A stretch of DNA of 64,000 bases. Source: Nocardiopsis sp. FR4. Lineage in GTDB: Bacteria > Actinomycetota > Actinomycetes > Streptosporangiales > Streptosporangiaceae. Position 1 is the first letter of the stretch; every line of letters starts with the position of its first letter. Shown here piece by piece: positions 28,101-36,758 of this stretch. Made by a program: the position numbers and the translations under genes. The notes beneath the pieces were generated by a model, which searched no databases, was not told the origin of the DNA, and was given only the letters and a program-made list of their open reading frames with translations. The stretch lies in contig NZ_VWVV01000023.1 of NCBI RefSeq assembly GCF_009830945.1, positions 1 to 64,000 of the forward strand, written 5' to 3'.

Positions 28101-29037
28101 CCCCGCCCAGACCGTCGTCGGCGGGCTCCGGTTCCCGCCGCCGCGGGCGGGCCTCCTCGGGGGGGTCGGAGGGCTCCGGTTCCAGGCCGAAGCCGAAGTA
28201 GTTGAGCACACGGCGGCCGACCCCGCGCCGGGTCCGGTCGGGGGTGCCCGGGTCCGGGTCGGAGCCGCCCCGGCCGCCGGGGAACCCCTCCTCCGGGGGC
28301 AGCGGCCGGCGCTCCTCGGGTTCGGGCCGCGCCGCGACGGCCACGGGGGCCCGCTCGCGGCTGGCGGGTGCGCGCTCGGGCCCGTCGGCGGGAGCGCGTT
28401 CCGCTCGGGCCGGGGCCCGCTCGGAGGCTGCGGACGGGCGTTCCGGCACGGCCGGGGCGCGTTCGATTCCGGCGGGCGTGTACACCGGGTCGCCCCCGGC
28501 TTCGCGGACGGGTGCCGGGGGAGCGGCCACGCCCCGCAGCGGGGGCGCCTCGGCACCGGAGGGCCGGGCCTCCTCGGCCCGCGCCGGAGTGCGCTCGGGC
28601 CCGGCCGCGGCCTCCTCCTCCGCGCGCGGTCGCCCGGCCAGGGGCAGGGGGCCCGCCTCGGGGGCGCGGTGCCACACGCGCACGGTCACGCGCACCTCGG
28701 AGGGTTCGTACTCGGGGGCCAGCCGGTTGTACACCCGCGCCTCGGTGAGGAAGCGCGCCTGGGAGAGGAGCAGTTCGGTCAGGCGCTTGCCCTCGATGAC
28801 CGGCCGTGTGGCCAGCACCGTGATCACCCCGGGCGGGACCACCCAGAGCACCAGGTGCCAGCCGTTGCCGAAGACGAACGGGGCGTTGAGGAGGCTGAGC
28901 AGCACCACCCAGAGCGCGAACACGCCCAGGGCGACACCGAAGGTGCCCACGGGCAGCGGCATGGGCAGCCGGAAATCGTAGAGCTTGTAGAGCCGCTTCT
29001 CGATACGCCAGATGTTGGTGTACGTGGGCAGATCCAC
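25186..29037 (-). CDS. TcpE-like membrane protein fused to a MinD/ParA-like domain
   Basis: This 1283-residue protein has three parts. Residues 1-110 are TcpE-like: MDLPTYTNIWRIEKRLYKLY, two membrane helices, then a cytoplasmic RFLTEARVYNRLAPEYEP segment. Residues 110 to about 1010 are acidic, Pro/Ala/Glu/Arg-rich and probably disordered, with three LDHGTGE repeats (near 599, 760 and 963). Residues 1010-1283 are a MinD/ParA-like domain with GCTGGAGQTV (about 1049) in the Walker A position. Both family lysines (KGGxGK) are replaced, so ATP hydrolysis is doubtful. The 18-base gap after the small membrane gene supports an operon. The fusion would tether a positioning-type domain to the conjugation-like channel. 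Confidence 0.82.
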   Translation of the reverse strand: MDLPTYTNIWRIEKRLYKLYDFRLPMPLPVGTFGVALGVFALWVVLLSLLNAPFVFGNGWHLVLWVVPPGVITVLATRPVIEGKRLTELLLSQARFLTEARVYNRLAPEYEPSEVRVTVRVWHRAPEAGPLPLAGRPRAEEEAAAGPERTPARAEEARPSGAEAPPLRGVAAPPAPVREAGGDPVYTPAGIERAPAVPERPSAASERAPARAERAPADGPERAPASRERAPVAVAARPEPEERRPLPPEEGFPGGRGGSDPDPGTPDRTRRGVGRRVLNYFGFGLEPEPSDPPEEARPRRREPEPADDGLGGGFDEDFVGERVYETEGEEQRDSDAWFASLRASSGETPVGLSSKSAYSVGDTAAMSRQEAVGEAAEADRAEEETPAARRLRGRTQGIRVAKDLEERRSERVREPGPREQRSARAQGRGLPDTGRAPERPRRRGRPHAAPWELTEGRTDQGGQADMSDYAARYAAATGRPAADTAAMPWLPPSSPEEEAGERARPEESADGTADDRESGGDGAPAAESRSPGRVSGAPAAPEAPATGSEPAERAAPGTAGTPVAEPESEEPEPAGRAVRGADDSAAVEAPAPPQSAKPPLELDHGTGEQAAMPAQPREEPEDRGPKWNEHMSVLDQHLSTADTPAPPRPKFADAVPDREPGDRAKDPARWFEDGKRRHPDQPKVGDRGNPVIPASELREDGSSTTETGDAEESGAGGAEVAKAGGTEADKAGENAEPDAGASGRAESPVRGEGPKPPTQLDHGTGELASFAEVREDPARGDVNVRADAAGSAARRRTVSDLEEAEAAALARRRRAAESGNARGSDDAPPAAAPAAEPRPEGAEDSRDQVRARWSMRATGSAAVSGEEAAAREETAGPPEHGDRPERTEPNGRTERPGAADRTGHAPRAGDDGPEPHQGADPHDGVFHRVAQNARRIGHLFGQPAPGEEPEPPRHEARTESKPELELDHGTGEQERLGDTPSGVPSHRPEPAEARARQEEPAGDSGGTRGWRRLAKVVTGGAAPVRSDLPASDIERLRTPLDGPRNLVVLGCTGGAGQTVTTLMIGHTLAAHRDEPVVAVDVNPGPNGLSRRVGAQTPETLTSLLANAGAVRDHARMSAYTSRTETGLEVIQTLDDPYVQTLDDRDYGQLTSLLGGFYGLTLLDPAATGVARALPAADGLVLVAPASADAERAVSMTFDWLDGNGYANLRARSVLVVNGVSKRSLEAVDAAERVARGRCRAIVRIPWDDHLGSSYTRIDVGALRPATKRAHGALGGVLVTSLAH
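26120..27240 (-). repeat. Three spaced copies coding for LDHGTGE
   Basis: Near 26120-26148, 26740-26760 and 27212-27240 the coding strand repeats the segment for (E/Q)LDHGTGE(Q/L), each preceded by K/P-rich sequence (KPPLE, KPPTQ, KPELE). The repeats lie in an otherwise low-complexity linker of the TcpE-MinD fusion and look like short linear binding motifs. Confidence 0.7.
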
Positions 29038-29055
29038 GTTCCCGGCCTCCCTCGC

Positions 29056-29388
29056 CTATTCCGTCGATACGCCCATCGCTCGGGCGAGAGCCACCGCGAT
29101 GACCTCGATGATGCCGGGGACGTAGAAGACGATCCCGATGAAGATCGCCAGGATGATGAACTGCGCGAAGCGGGTGATCTCCCTGGTGAACAGGAAGAAC
29201 ACCGCCACGATGGACACGATGACGAGGAAGAGCGGCCCGAAGAACCCGCGTAGGAAATCAGCGAGGCCTCCGGTGTCGGGGGCGTTCTCCTGGGCGACCG
29301 TCGCCGCGAGGAAGAGCAGGTCGGCGCCTCCGGCGGCGTGGAACGCGTCCGGTGTGGAGGACATCAGGGGGAGCATGTCAGGAGCCAC
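29056..29388 (-). CDS. Small two-helix membrane protein (TcpD-like position)
   Basis: The 110-residue protein has a hydrophilic N-terminal third, then two hydrophobic helices (FLRGFFGPLFLVIVSIVAVF and FAQFIILAIFIGIVFYVPG) joined by the charged loop TREITR. Size, topology and location between TcpC-like and TcpE-like genes match TcpD of clostridial conjugation loci. A VirB2-pilin-like identity is an alternative. It has no sequence motif, so context is the main evidence. It lies in the operon 30399-25186. Confidence 0.65.
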   Translation of the reverse strand: MAPDMLPLMSSTPDAFHAAGGADLLFLAATVAQENAPDTGGLADFLRGFFGPLFLVIVSIVAVFFLFTREITRFAQFIILAIFIGIVFYVPGIIEVIAVALARAMGVSTE

Positions 29389-29448
29389 CCCCCGGTGTCG
29401 TTGCTGGTGTGCGCATGGTCCTTCTCTTCTCCTTGCCTACCGGCCCCG

Positions 29449-30399
29449 TCATCCGCCGAACGAGTGCGGGGCGCCCTGGATGTCGCGTACGTGCCACTCA
29501 GTGCCTGAGTTCACGACGGTGACCAGGTAGTTCTGCGTCAGTTGACCGGCGTCGGCGTCCTCGGGGGCCGGGAGGTTCCAACGGACGGTGGCCGCCACCT
29601 GTCGTACGTCATCATTCCCGTTCGAGGCCCGGGTTGGCACCGTGATATCGGACAGTTCACCAAATTCCAGGCTGTTCTCCGGAAGCGGAGCAATAGTGGT
29701 ACCCGGTTCCACATAACGCTCCAGGTGAGCCGGCTCCCCCGCGTAGGCCTCGAAGAAACCGGACAGCACCTCCCCGAGCTGCTCCTCGGCCCGCGGGTCG
29801 GTCTCGAACGAGGCGCCCTCGGGCAGGGAGGCCCGGGTGGGAGCGGCCAGCAGGGCCGGGCGCCCGGACACCACCAGGGCGTCCCCGTCGGCGTAGACAG
29901 GCACGTCCAGGCGCATGGGCTCGCCGTTGACGTCGGCGCGCACGACGACGAGGGCGTTGTGCTCGTCCTGCACGTCCACGGCGACGACCGTGAGGTTTTC
30001 TCCGGTGAGGCTGTCGGCCGGGACGTCGAGCGCGGCGGCCTCCCCCTCCGGAACGAAGGCGGCCAGGTCGGACAGGCGCGCCTCGGGGTCGGCGGTGCCG
30101 AGGTAGGCGTCGGCGAACCGGAGCCCGAAGGCCGCGGCGGCGGTTTCGGGATAGGCGGTGTCCTCGGCCTGTTCGGGCTGCTGGTCCGGGCCGGGCAGGG
30201 CGAGGCCCCCGCGCAGCGGGAACCAGATGCCGTTGAAGACGACGACGAGGATGAACGCCCACAGGACGGCGCGTCCCACGCCGACCCACCAGCGGCCGCC
30301 CGCACCGGCGCTCAGCCTCCGGGCGCGGGGGACGCCGGACTCCGTGGCCGCGTCCTCCCGGTCACGCGCGGCGGTGCCGCGCCGTGACGCATTCGCCAT
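29449..30399 (-). CDS. TcpC/VirB8-like conjugal transfer protein
   Basis: The 316-residue bitopic membrane protein has a basic cytoplasmic start, one helix (about residues 40-62, VGRAVLWAFILVVVFNGIWF), and an extracytoplasmic part that appears to hold two NTF2-like domains. One runs about 85-185, from AFGLRFADAYLGTADPEARL; the other about 200-316, from SGFFEAYAGEPAHLERYVEPG and ending NYLVTVVNSGTEWHVRDIQ. Tandem NTF2-like domains after one helix are the hallmark of TcpC, the VirB8 equivalent that assembles the channel. It leads the operon, with a shared element 70 bp upstream. Confidence 0.85.
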   Translation of the reverse strand: MANASRRGTAARDREDAATESGVPRARRLSAGAGGRWWVGVGRAVLWAFILVVVFNGIWFPLRGGLALPGPDQQPEQAEDTAYPETAAAAFGLRFADAYLGTADPEARLSDLAAFVPEGEAAALDVPADSLTGENLTVVAVDVQDEHNALVVVRADVNGEPMRLDVPVYADGDALVVSGRPALLAAPTRASLPEGASFETDPRAEEQLGEVLSGFFEAYAGEPAHLERYVEPGTTIAPLPENSLEFGELSDITVPTRASNGNDDVRQVAATVRWNLPAPEDADAGQLTQNYLVTVVNSGTEWHVRDIQGAPHSFGG

Positions 30400-30962
30400 C
30401 CCCGCCTCCTGAACAGTTCCGTGCCGCCCGGTCCGGACGGCGTATCCGCCATGCCCTTGTCTACCCCATCCCTATAGTGAGGCATTGTGCGGGTTGGGAA
30501 CGCCCTTGGCGGCGGCGCGTTTCCCCGTCAACCACACATTGCGCGCAACGGCCCAACTTCGCAAAAGGTGCACAATACGGCAATGTTCCAGCTAACTCAC
30601 CCCGTGGCCGTGCACATTGCCGCAATTATGGTCGGGCCGGAAAGAGAGAAGTTTCCTCGGGGAGAGCAAGGTGTGTCCCCGCCGTCCGGCGAACGGTCAG
30701 CGGGATGTCACCGGAGCCCTCCCACGGAGCCCGTTCATCGCCCGGCTCCGTCAAGGGCTTGGTCCGACGCCCGGCACCCGGCCTCGCCGCGGAGCCCCAT
30801 GGCCTGTGGTACAGGTCCTTTGTTCCGTTGTGGCGGCAAAGTGCCACGAGCTCGCCCGGAGGGCGTGCGCGCCGCGGGCCTACCGCACAGGCGGCGGATT
30901 CCGCCCCGGTGACGGCCTCGGTGCCAGCACGGAGAACCCCTCGCACGAAGGACGCACACCCC
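30400..30962. other. Intergenic region upstream of TcpC-like operon
   Basis: No gene is supported. It contains the element at 30469-30490 and a less GC-rich stretch (about 30520-30650), probably holding the promoter of the leftward operon and that of the rightward oxidoreductase. Confidence 0.5.
30469..30490 (-). promoter_or_regulatory. Shared element upstream of TcpC-like operon (copy 3)
   Basis: The minus strand reads GCACAATGCCTCACTATAGG plus GA, then TGGGGTAGAC. It shares 18 of 22 positions with the copy at 22264-22285, and the downstream GGATGGGGTA with the copy at 13941-13962. It lies 70 bp before the TcpC-like start. Confidence 0.6.
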
Positions 30963-31584
30963 ATGGAGCTCCTGATCCTCGGGGCGACCGGCCCCACCGG
31001 CCGCCACGTCGTCGGCCTGGCCCTCGCGGCCGGCGACACGGTGACCGTCCTGGCCCGCACGCCGGAGGCGCTGGAGGGCCCGGCGGGTCAGGTCGGTGTG
31101 ATCGCCGGTGACGCCACCTCGCAGGGCGATGCCGCGAAGGCCGTCACCGGACAGGACGCCGTCATCTCGGCTCTCGGCAGGGGCGCCTCCGTACGCGCCG
31201 ACGGCTTGTTCACCCGTGCCGCGGCGGCCGTGACCGGCGCGGCCGAGGAGGGGGTGCGTCCCGCCTCGTGTGGTTGTCCTCGTTCGGCGCCGGAGACACC
31301 CACCGCTCGGCGAGCATCGTGCGGAAGGCCATGTACCGCACGGTCCTGAGGAACCTCTACGCGAACAAGGAGCTCTCCGAGCAGGCGGTCCGCTCCAGCG
31401 GACTGGACTGGACGCTGGTCTACCCGACCAGGCTGACCAAGGCCCCGCCAAGGGCACGTACCTCGTCGGCGAACGTCCCCCGATGAAGGGCGTCCCGACC
31501 GTCAGCCGCGCGGACGTCGCCGACTTCCTGTACAAGGCGGCCCGCAGTCCCGAGTGGATCCGCCGCGCCGCGGTGATCACGGAC
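30963..31584 (+). pseudogene. NAD(P)-binding oxidoreductase (NmrA/SDR-like) with two frameshifts
   Basis: The start MELLILGATGPTGRHVVGLA contains the Rossmann GATGPTG motif of NAD(P)H-binding proteins. The reading frame changes at 31260-31262 (a CCC run; continuation VWLSSFGAGDTHR) and again near 31441-31446 (GGCCCC; continuation KGTYLVGERPPMKGVPTVSR). Each shift is explained by one missing base. The third frame then continues beyond the likely family end (RRAAVITD, 31584) to 31851, straight through the terminator hairpin, so the normal stop is also absent. It is either a true pseudogene or a set of sequencing errors in C/G runs. It was probably a 200-220-residue flavin or quinone-type reductase. 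Confidence 0.75.
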
Positions 31585-31762
31585 CGACCCCGGCCCGCCG
31601 ACGGCTTCTCCTGCGGAGAGCGCCCGCGCCTGGCGCCCGCCGTCCCGGGCCGGGCGTGTCCCGTACACGGAGACGAGGCTTGGGCGCTCACCGCGAACGC
31701 CGCCGGGCCCCGGCACGGCAGGGGTGGCGCCGGGTGGCCGGGGGCAGCCGTCCCAGCACGGG

Positions 31763-31794
31763 GAGGGGCCCGGCTCCGAGGAGCCGGGCCCCTC
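31763..31794. terminator. 15-bp hairpin between oxidoreductase and ychF
   Basis: GAGGGGCCCGGCTCC is followed two bases later by its exact reverse complement. It lies 47 bases past the ychF stop and can serve transcripts from both sides. Confidence 0.75.
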
Positions 31795-31840
31795 CTGACC
31801 CGCACGTCTGCCGGATCGGCGACGTGGCGATGCGTCACCG

Positions 31841-32926
<1,086 letters not shown>

Positions 32927-33321
32927 AAACCCAGAGTCTATGCGGACCCCGGGGTGGGACGATCCCCCGCCGGGAGGAGGCCCGGCAGCGGTCGGGCACG
33001 GAAAAGGCCAGGCCAATCGCCGAAACACTGTGCACAGACACCAATACTCAGAGTAGGTTCGACAGACGCTGCCGGGGAAGGGGGCGCAAGGCCGTCCGGC
33101 GCGCGCGGGTCACCCGTCGCGTACCCCGGTCCCCTCCGTTCCCGGCCCTGGACCGAAACACGGCCGTCGGCACGAGGCGCGCGGTCCGGCACGGGCGCCG
33201 ACCGCGAGGGTACGAGGGCCCCGGGCGCGGGGGCGCCGGACCGGCGCGCTCCGTCGCCGCGGAAGCGGTGGACGACCGGTCGCCGCTCCCGCCGCGGCCT
33301 CGCTCCTGGGGGGAGACAACT
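32927..33321. other. Divergent region between ychF and FkbM gene
   Basis: No gene is supported in these ~395 GC-rich bases. The ychF promoter lies at its left end (TAGACT on the minus strand near 32935-32940), and GGGGGGAG at 33308-33314 is the ribosome binding site of the methyltransferase gene. Confidence 0.5.
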
Positions 33322-34296
33322 GTGGTCACCGACCAACTGAGGGCGCTCGTGCACCGCTACCCGCTGGTCCGCTTCGCGACGCGCAAGCTGCGCGTCCGCC
33401 TGCCCAGACGGTTGGGCGGCCTGGATCCCGAGCGGGTCCCGCCGTGGAGCCGCCGCGTGTCCTTCGCCCTGCCGCGGCTGGAGTCGGACACGCGCCGGAT
33501 CGGTCCGGACAGTCTCACCCTGCAACTGCCCGGCGACCTCACCGTTCCCCGGCGGCTGGCCTCGTTCGGCCTGGCCAGACACGAGCCCGACAGCCTGGCC
33601 TGCTTCATGGCGATGCTCGACCACACCCGCCCCGGCGCGGTGTTCGACGTGGGTGCGGGGGTGGGGGTGTACTCGCTGCTGGCCGCCGCGCGCACCCGCC
33701 GCCCCGTGTTCGCCTTCGAGCCGACCCCGGAGATCGCCTCGGCGGCGCGGGTGGTCTCCTCCTCAGCCAACCTGGGCTTCACCGTGGTCGAACTGGCTCT
33801 GAGCAACCACACGGGCACCGCGCACCTGCGCCGGGCCCGGCACAACGACATGTGCAACACCCTGGTGCGCACGGCCCGGACCGACCTGTCGCACATCAGC
33901 GTGGAGGTGACCACCCTGGCGCGGTGGAACGAGGACGCTGCGGCCTTCCCCACGGTGCTCAAGATCGACACGGTCGGCACGGAGCCGGACGTGGTCGCCG
34001 GGGGCCTGGAGGTGCTGCGCCGGTACCGGCCGTGGATGCTGGTGAAGGTCCGCCCGGACCGGGGCGTGGAGGAGCGGCTCATGGCCCTGCTCGACCCGTT
34101 GGAGTACACGTGGTACCCGGTGAGCGGGCTGCCCCCCTACGAGCCGCGCACGGAGATCTCCGGCCGGGCCTCACCCGCCTGGGAGCGGATGTGGCTGTTC
34201 ACCCCCGAACCGGTGCGGGAGGAGTTCTGGCCCTCGGTGCGCGACTGGCGCCGGGCCATGGAGGACTGCGCGCCCGGCCGCCAGCAGGGCGGTTGA
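33322..34296 (+). CDS. FkbM-family methyltransferase
   Basis: This is an S-adenosylmethionine-dependent methyltransferase, usually acting on hydroxyls of sugars, polyketides or peptides. The 324-residue protein has a Rossmann core: motif I VFDVGAGVGVYSLLAA (near residue 110), FAFEPTPE as motif II acidic strand, and LKIDTVGTEPDVVAGG, the FkbM family signature. The frame is open to 33268, but GTG at 33322 has GGGGGGAG seven bases upstream and is preferred. No biosynthetic cluster surrounds it, so the substrate cannot be inferred. Confidence 0.85.
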   Translation: MVTDQLRALVHRYPLVRFATRKLRVRLPRRLGGLDPERVPPWSRRVSFALPRLESDTRRIGPDSLTLQLPGDLTVPRRLASFGLARHEPDSLACFMAMLDHTRPGAVFDVGAGVGVYSLLAAARTRRPVFAFEPTPEIASAARVVSSSANLGFTVVELALSNHTGTAHLRRARHNDMCNTLVRTARTDLSHISVEVTTLARWNEDAAAFPTVLKIDTVGTEPDVVAGGLEVLRRYRPWMLVKVRPDRGVEERLMALLDPLEYTWYPVSGLPPYEPRTEISGRASPAWERMWLFTPEPVREEFWPSVRDWRRAMEDCAPGRQQGG

Positions 34297-34321
34297 GGCG
34301 CCCCGGCCGCCGCGGGGTCCG

Positions 34322-35020
34322 TCAGAGCCAGCCCTCCAGGGCGGCGAGGAAACCGGGGAGGTCGTCGCGGTGCACGCAGTGCCCGGCGCCCCCAACGACC
34401 CTGACGGTGAAGCCGCGGTCGGCGAGCTCCCGGGCGGCCTGCGGGGTGACGGTGATGCTGTTCTCACCGCGCAGGACCAGGGAGGGCACGACCGGCCCGG
34501 CGGGGAGGAGGTCGCGTCCGGCGATCTCGGCCGCGACGAAGTCGAAGAACTCCGGGTCGAAGGCGGCGAAGCCCCGGACCTCCCGTTCGACGTCGTCGTC
34601 GGTCCACCGGGGGTTGCGCTGGCGCACGTGGGCGGCGTCGGCGGTGGCGAAGACCTGGCGCATGCGCTGACCGGCGTCGGCGTGCATGGGGGGCAGGCGG
34701 AACGACGGGTCGACGTAGACCGCGCGGGCCGGACGCAGCCGCTCCACCGCCAGGGACAGCGCCACACCGCCCACCGAGTGGCCGATCGCCAGGTCGGCGC
34801 CGGCCGGCAGGGAGTCGGCCAGGTCGTCGCCGAGCGCCTGGAGGGAGTAGTCGCCGCGCGGGCTGCGGCCGTGGCCGCGCAGGTCGACGGTGACCACCCG
34901 GAGGCCTCGGCGGAGGAGTTCGGCCTCGACGGCGTGCCAGGTCTCGTGGGTGGCCGTGGATCCGTGGACGAGGAGGACGGTGCGGTCGCCGGTACCGCTG
35001 GTGTAGGTCTCCAGTCTCAT
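34322..35020 (-). CDS. Alpha/beta hydrolase (tandem copy 1)
   Basis: The 232-residue alpha/beta-fold hydrolase has the oxyanion HGSTA region after VLLVHG, nucleophile elbow GHSVG (Ser near residue 79), and catalytic His in GAGHCVHRDD at the end. A small lid lies between about 110 and 170. The ATG at 35020 has AGGAGG upstream. It is clearly paralogous to the next gene (35318-36013): same length, the same RGHGxSPRGDYS and LADSLPxGADLAIGHS blocks, and the same ending LEGWL. The substrate is unknown; small esterases and lactonases have this form. Confidence 0.85.
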   Translation of the reverse strand: MRLETYTSGTGDRTVLLVHGSTATHETWHAVEAELLRRGLRVVTVDLRGHGRSPRGDYSLQALGDDLADSLPAGADLAIGHSVGGVALSLAVERLRPARAVYVDPSFRLPPMHADAGQRMRQVFATADAAHVRQRNPRWTDDDVEREVRGFAAFDPEFFDFVAAEIAGRDLLPAGPVVPSLVLRGENSITVTPQAARELADRGFTVRVVGGAGHCVHRDDLPGFLAALEGWL

Positions 35021-35317
35021 GGGAGAGCGCCTCCTGGGGAAGGTGGGGGACTGCCGAGGGGTCGGCGGCCGGGGAGGGGACTCCGGCCGGGGTGTACGGA
35101 GAGACCCCAGGGTCTCGAAAACTTTTGCGCGAGGAAAGCGAATGACCGGAACCGGTCGTTCCCGGGTGCCCTCCGTCACCCCCGTCGGCGTGTCCGCTCC
35201 CCGCGGTCCACCCCCGGGCACGACACCGCCCCGGCACGTCACCGTGCCGGGGCCGGGCGGGGGGTCGTGAGGTCCTGGCTGTGCCTTCGCTCGGGGTGCT
35301 CGGGGGTGAGCGCGCGC

Positions 35318-36013
35318 TCAGAGCCAGCCCTCCAGGGACCCCAGGAAGCCCTTCAGGTCGTCGCGGTGGACGCAGTGGCCCGCGCCGCCGACCGTGCGGA
35401 CGGTGAAGCCGCGCTCGGCCAGCAGGCGGGCGCCGTCGGAGTCGACGGTGAGGCTGGGGTCGGCCAGCTGGACCAGGGAGGGCACGACGGCGGTCGCGGG
35501 CATGCGGTCCGCGCGGGCGCACTCGGCCATGACGTCGAAGAAGTCGGGGTCGAAGGCGGCGAACCCGGCCAGCTCCGCCTCGACGTCGGCCGTGCTCCAG
35601 CGGGGGTTGGCCGCGCGCACGCTCTCGAAGGTGGCCCCGGCGACCATGCGGCGCATGGCCGGGATCGCCGCCGCGAGCTGCGGCGGGAAGGCGAAGGCGG
35701 GGTCGGAGTAGACGGCGCGCGCCGGGCGCAGCCGGTCCACCGCCAGGGAGAGCGACAGTGCGCCCATGGAGTGGCCGATGGCCAGGTCGGCGCCGACCGG
35801 CAGCGAGTCCGCCAGGTCCTGGCCGAGCGCCTCGGCGGAGTAGTCGCCGCGCGGACTGGCGCCGTGGCCGCGCATGTCCACGCCGACCACGCGGTAGCCG
35901 AGGCCGACCAGGTGGTCCCGGACCGCGTGCCAGGTGCCGTGGTCGGACATCGCGCCGTGGACGAGCAGTGCCGTGCGGTCGCCGGTACCCGCCTCGTGGG
36001 TTCGCAGTCTCAT
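35318..36013 (-). CDS. Alpha/beta hydrolase (tandem copy 2)
   Basis: This 231-residue paralogue of the downstream hydrolase has HGAMS after ALLVHG, nucleophile elbow GHSMG, and catalytic His in GAGHCVHRDDLKGF. Identity is high in the core and lower in the lid, where FRLPPMHAD is replaced by FAFPPQLAA, so substrate range may differ. The pair arose by tandem duplication. Upstream, 33 bases away, is the remnant of an MFS gene read in the same direction, so the hydrolases may share its LacI-type control region at 36628-36661. Confidence 0.85.
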   Translation of the reverse strand: MRLRTHEAGTGDRTALLVHGAMSDHGTWHAVRDHLVGLGYRVVGVDMRGHGASPRGDYSAEALGQDLADSLPVGADLAIGHSMGALSLSLAVDRLRPARAVYSDPAFAFPPQLAAAIPAMRRMVAGATFESVRAANPRWSTADVEAELAGFAAFDPDFFDVMAECARADRMPATAVVPSLVQLADPSLTVDSDGARLLAERGFTVRTVGGAGHCVHRDDLKGFLGSLEGWL

Positions 36014-36046
36014 GGAAGGTGTTCCTCTCTGGTGGTGCGGGCGGGG

Positions 36047-36505
36047 TCAGCGGACGCCGCGGACGAAGACGATGGCGGGTGCCCCGAGGAGTCCGACGGC
36101 CGAGCCGACCGGGAACAGGGAGCCGTATCCGCCGAGGTGGAGGATGATCGCTGAGGCCACGAACGGGGCGATGATCTGCGGTCCGGCGGCGGCGATGTTG
36201 AGCACGCCCATGTCGCGGGCGGCGTCGGCCTCGCTGGGCAGGACCAGGGTGGCCATGGCCGTGTCCACGGCCATGAAGCAGCCGAAGGCGCTGCCGTTGA
36301 CGACGGCGAAGACCAGCATCCCCGTCCAGGTCGGGACGAGGTAGGGGATGAGCATGGCCGGCGCCGAGACGATCCCGCAGACCAGGGCGAAGAGCTTGCG
36401 CCGGTCGAGGCGGTCCGAGAGCGGGCCGCCGACCGGGTTGAAGACCGTGCCGAAGACGGCGGCGGTTCCGGTGACCAGGCCGAGCGCGGGGACCAGGCGC
36501 CGCAT
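36047..36505 (-). pseudogene. Truncated MFS transporter (C-terminal part only)
   Basis: The 152-residue frame contains only the second half of a 12-helix transporter: GGPLSDRLDRRKLFALVCG is the conserved loop between helices 8 and 9, followed by helices 9-12. Helices 1-6 and part of 7 are absent. Just upstream (to about 36597), another frame encodes a proline-rich MPGTTHMPTTPSH start that could be the original N-terminus, now joined by an internal deletion and frameshift. A functional half-transporter is improbable. It stands divergent from the lacI gene and was probably its regulated target. Confidence 0.7.
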
Positions 36506-36627
36506 TCCGCGCCGTCCGCCCGCGGGGGCGCCGGGGGCGGGCGGGGCCTGCTCCCCGTATGGGAGGGGGTGGTGGGCATGTGCGTCGTCCCTGGCATGAG
36601 GTAGGGGGAAATGCCTGTTCAGCCATT

Positions 36628-36661
36628 GGTTATTCGTTTAAGCTAAGTTATACGTTTAACC
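36628..36661. promoter_or_regulatory. Two tandem LacI-type operators
   Basis: GGTTATTCGTTTAAGC (36628-36643) and AGTTATACGTTTAACC (36646-36661) share GTTATnCGTTTAA and are spaced 18 bp. The second, GTTATACGTTTAAC, is a near-palindrome with a central CG, the usual form of LacI/GalR-family operators. They lie between the MFS remnant and lacI and agree with the site at 40677-40690. Confidence 0.65.
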
Positions 36662-36758
36662 TTTTCAATGGATTCTTCGTGAGCAGTTCACACGGACCCC
36701 CGACCCGACCGGTCGCTCCCCCGCGTCCGGTCCCCGACGGGCAGGGCAAGATAGCGGC

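Noticed and set aside
25228-29253. 1341-codon open frame on the plus strand opposite the TcpE-MinD gene, and similar long frames at 19725-22445 and 11244-14066
   Set aside because: They are antisense shadows produced by high GC at third positions: low-complexity Gly/Ala/Arg/Val protein, no family motifs or ribosome binding sites.
8822-30399. Complete integrative conjugative element
   Set aside because: No relaxase, integrase, FtsK/TcpA coupling protein, tRNA gene or flanking direct repeats were found in the window.
33322-36013. Small natural-product cluster (FkbM methyltransferase plus hydrolases)
   Set aside because: No core biosynthetic gene (PKS, NRPS, terpene or RiPP precursor) is nearby.
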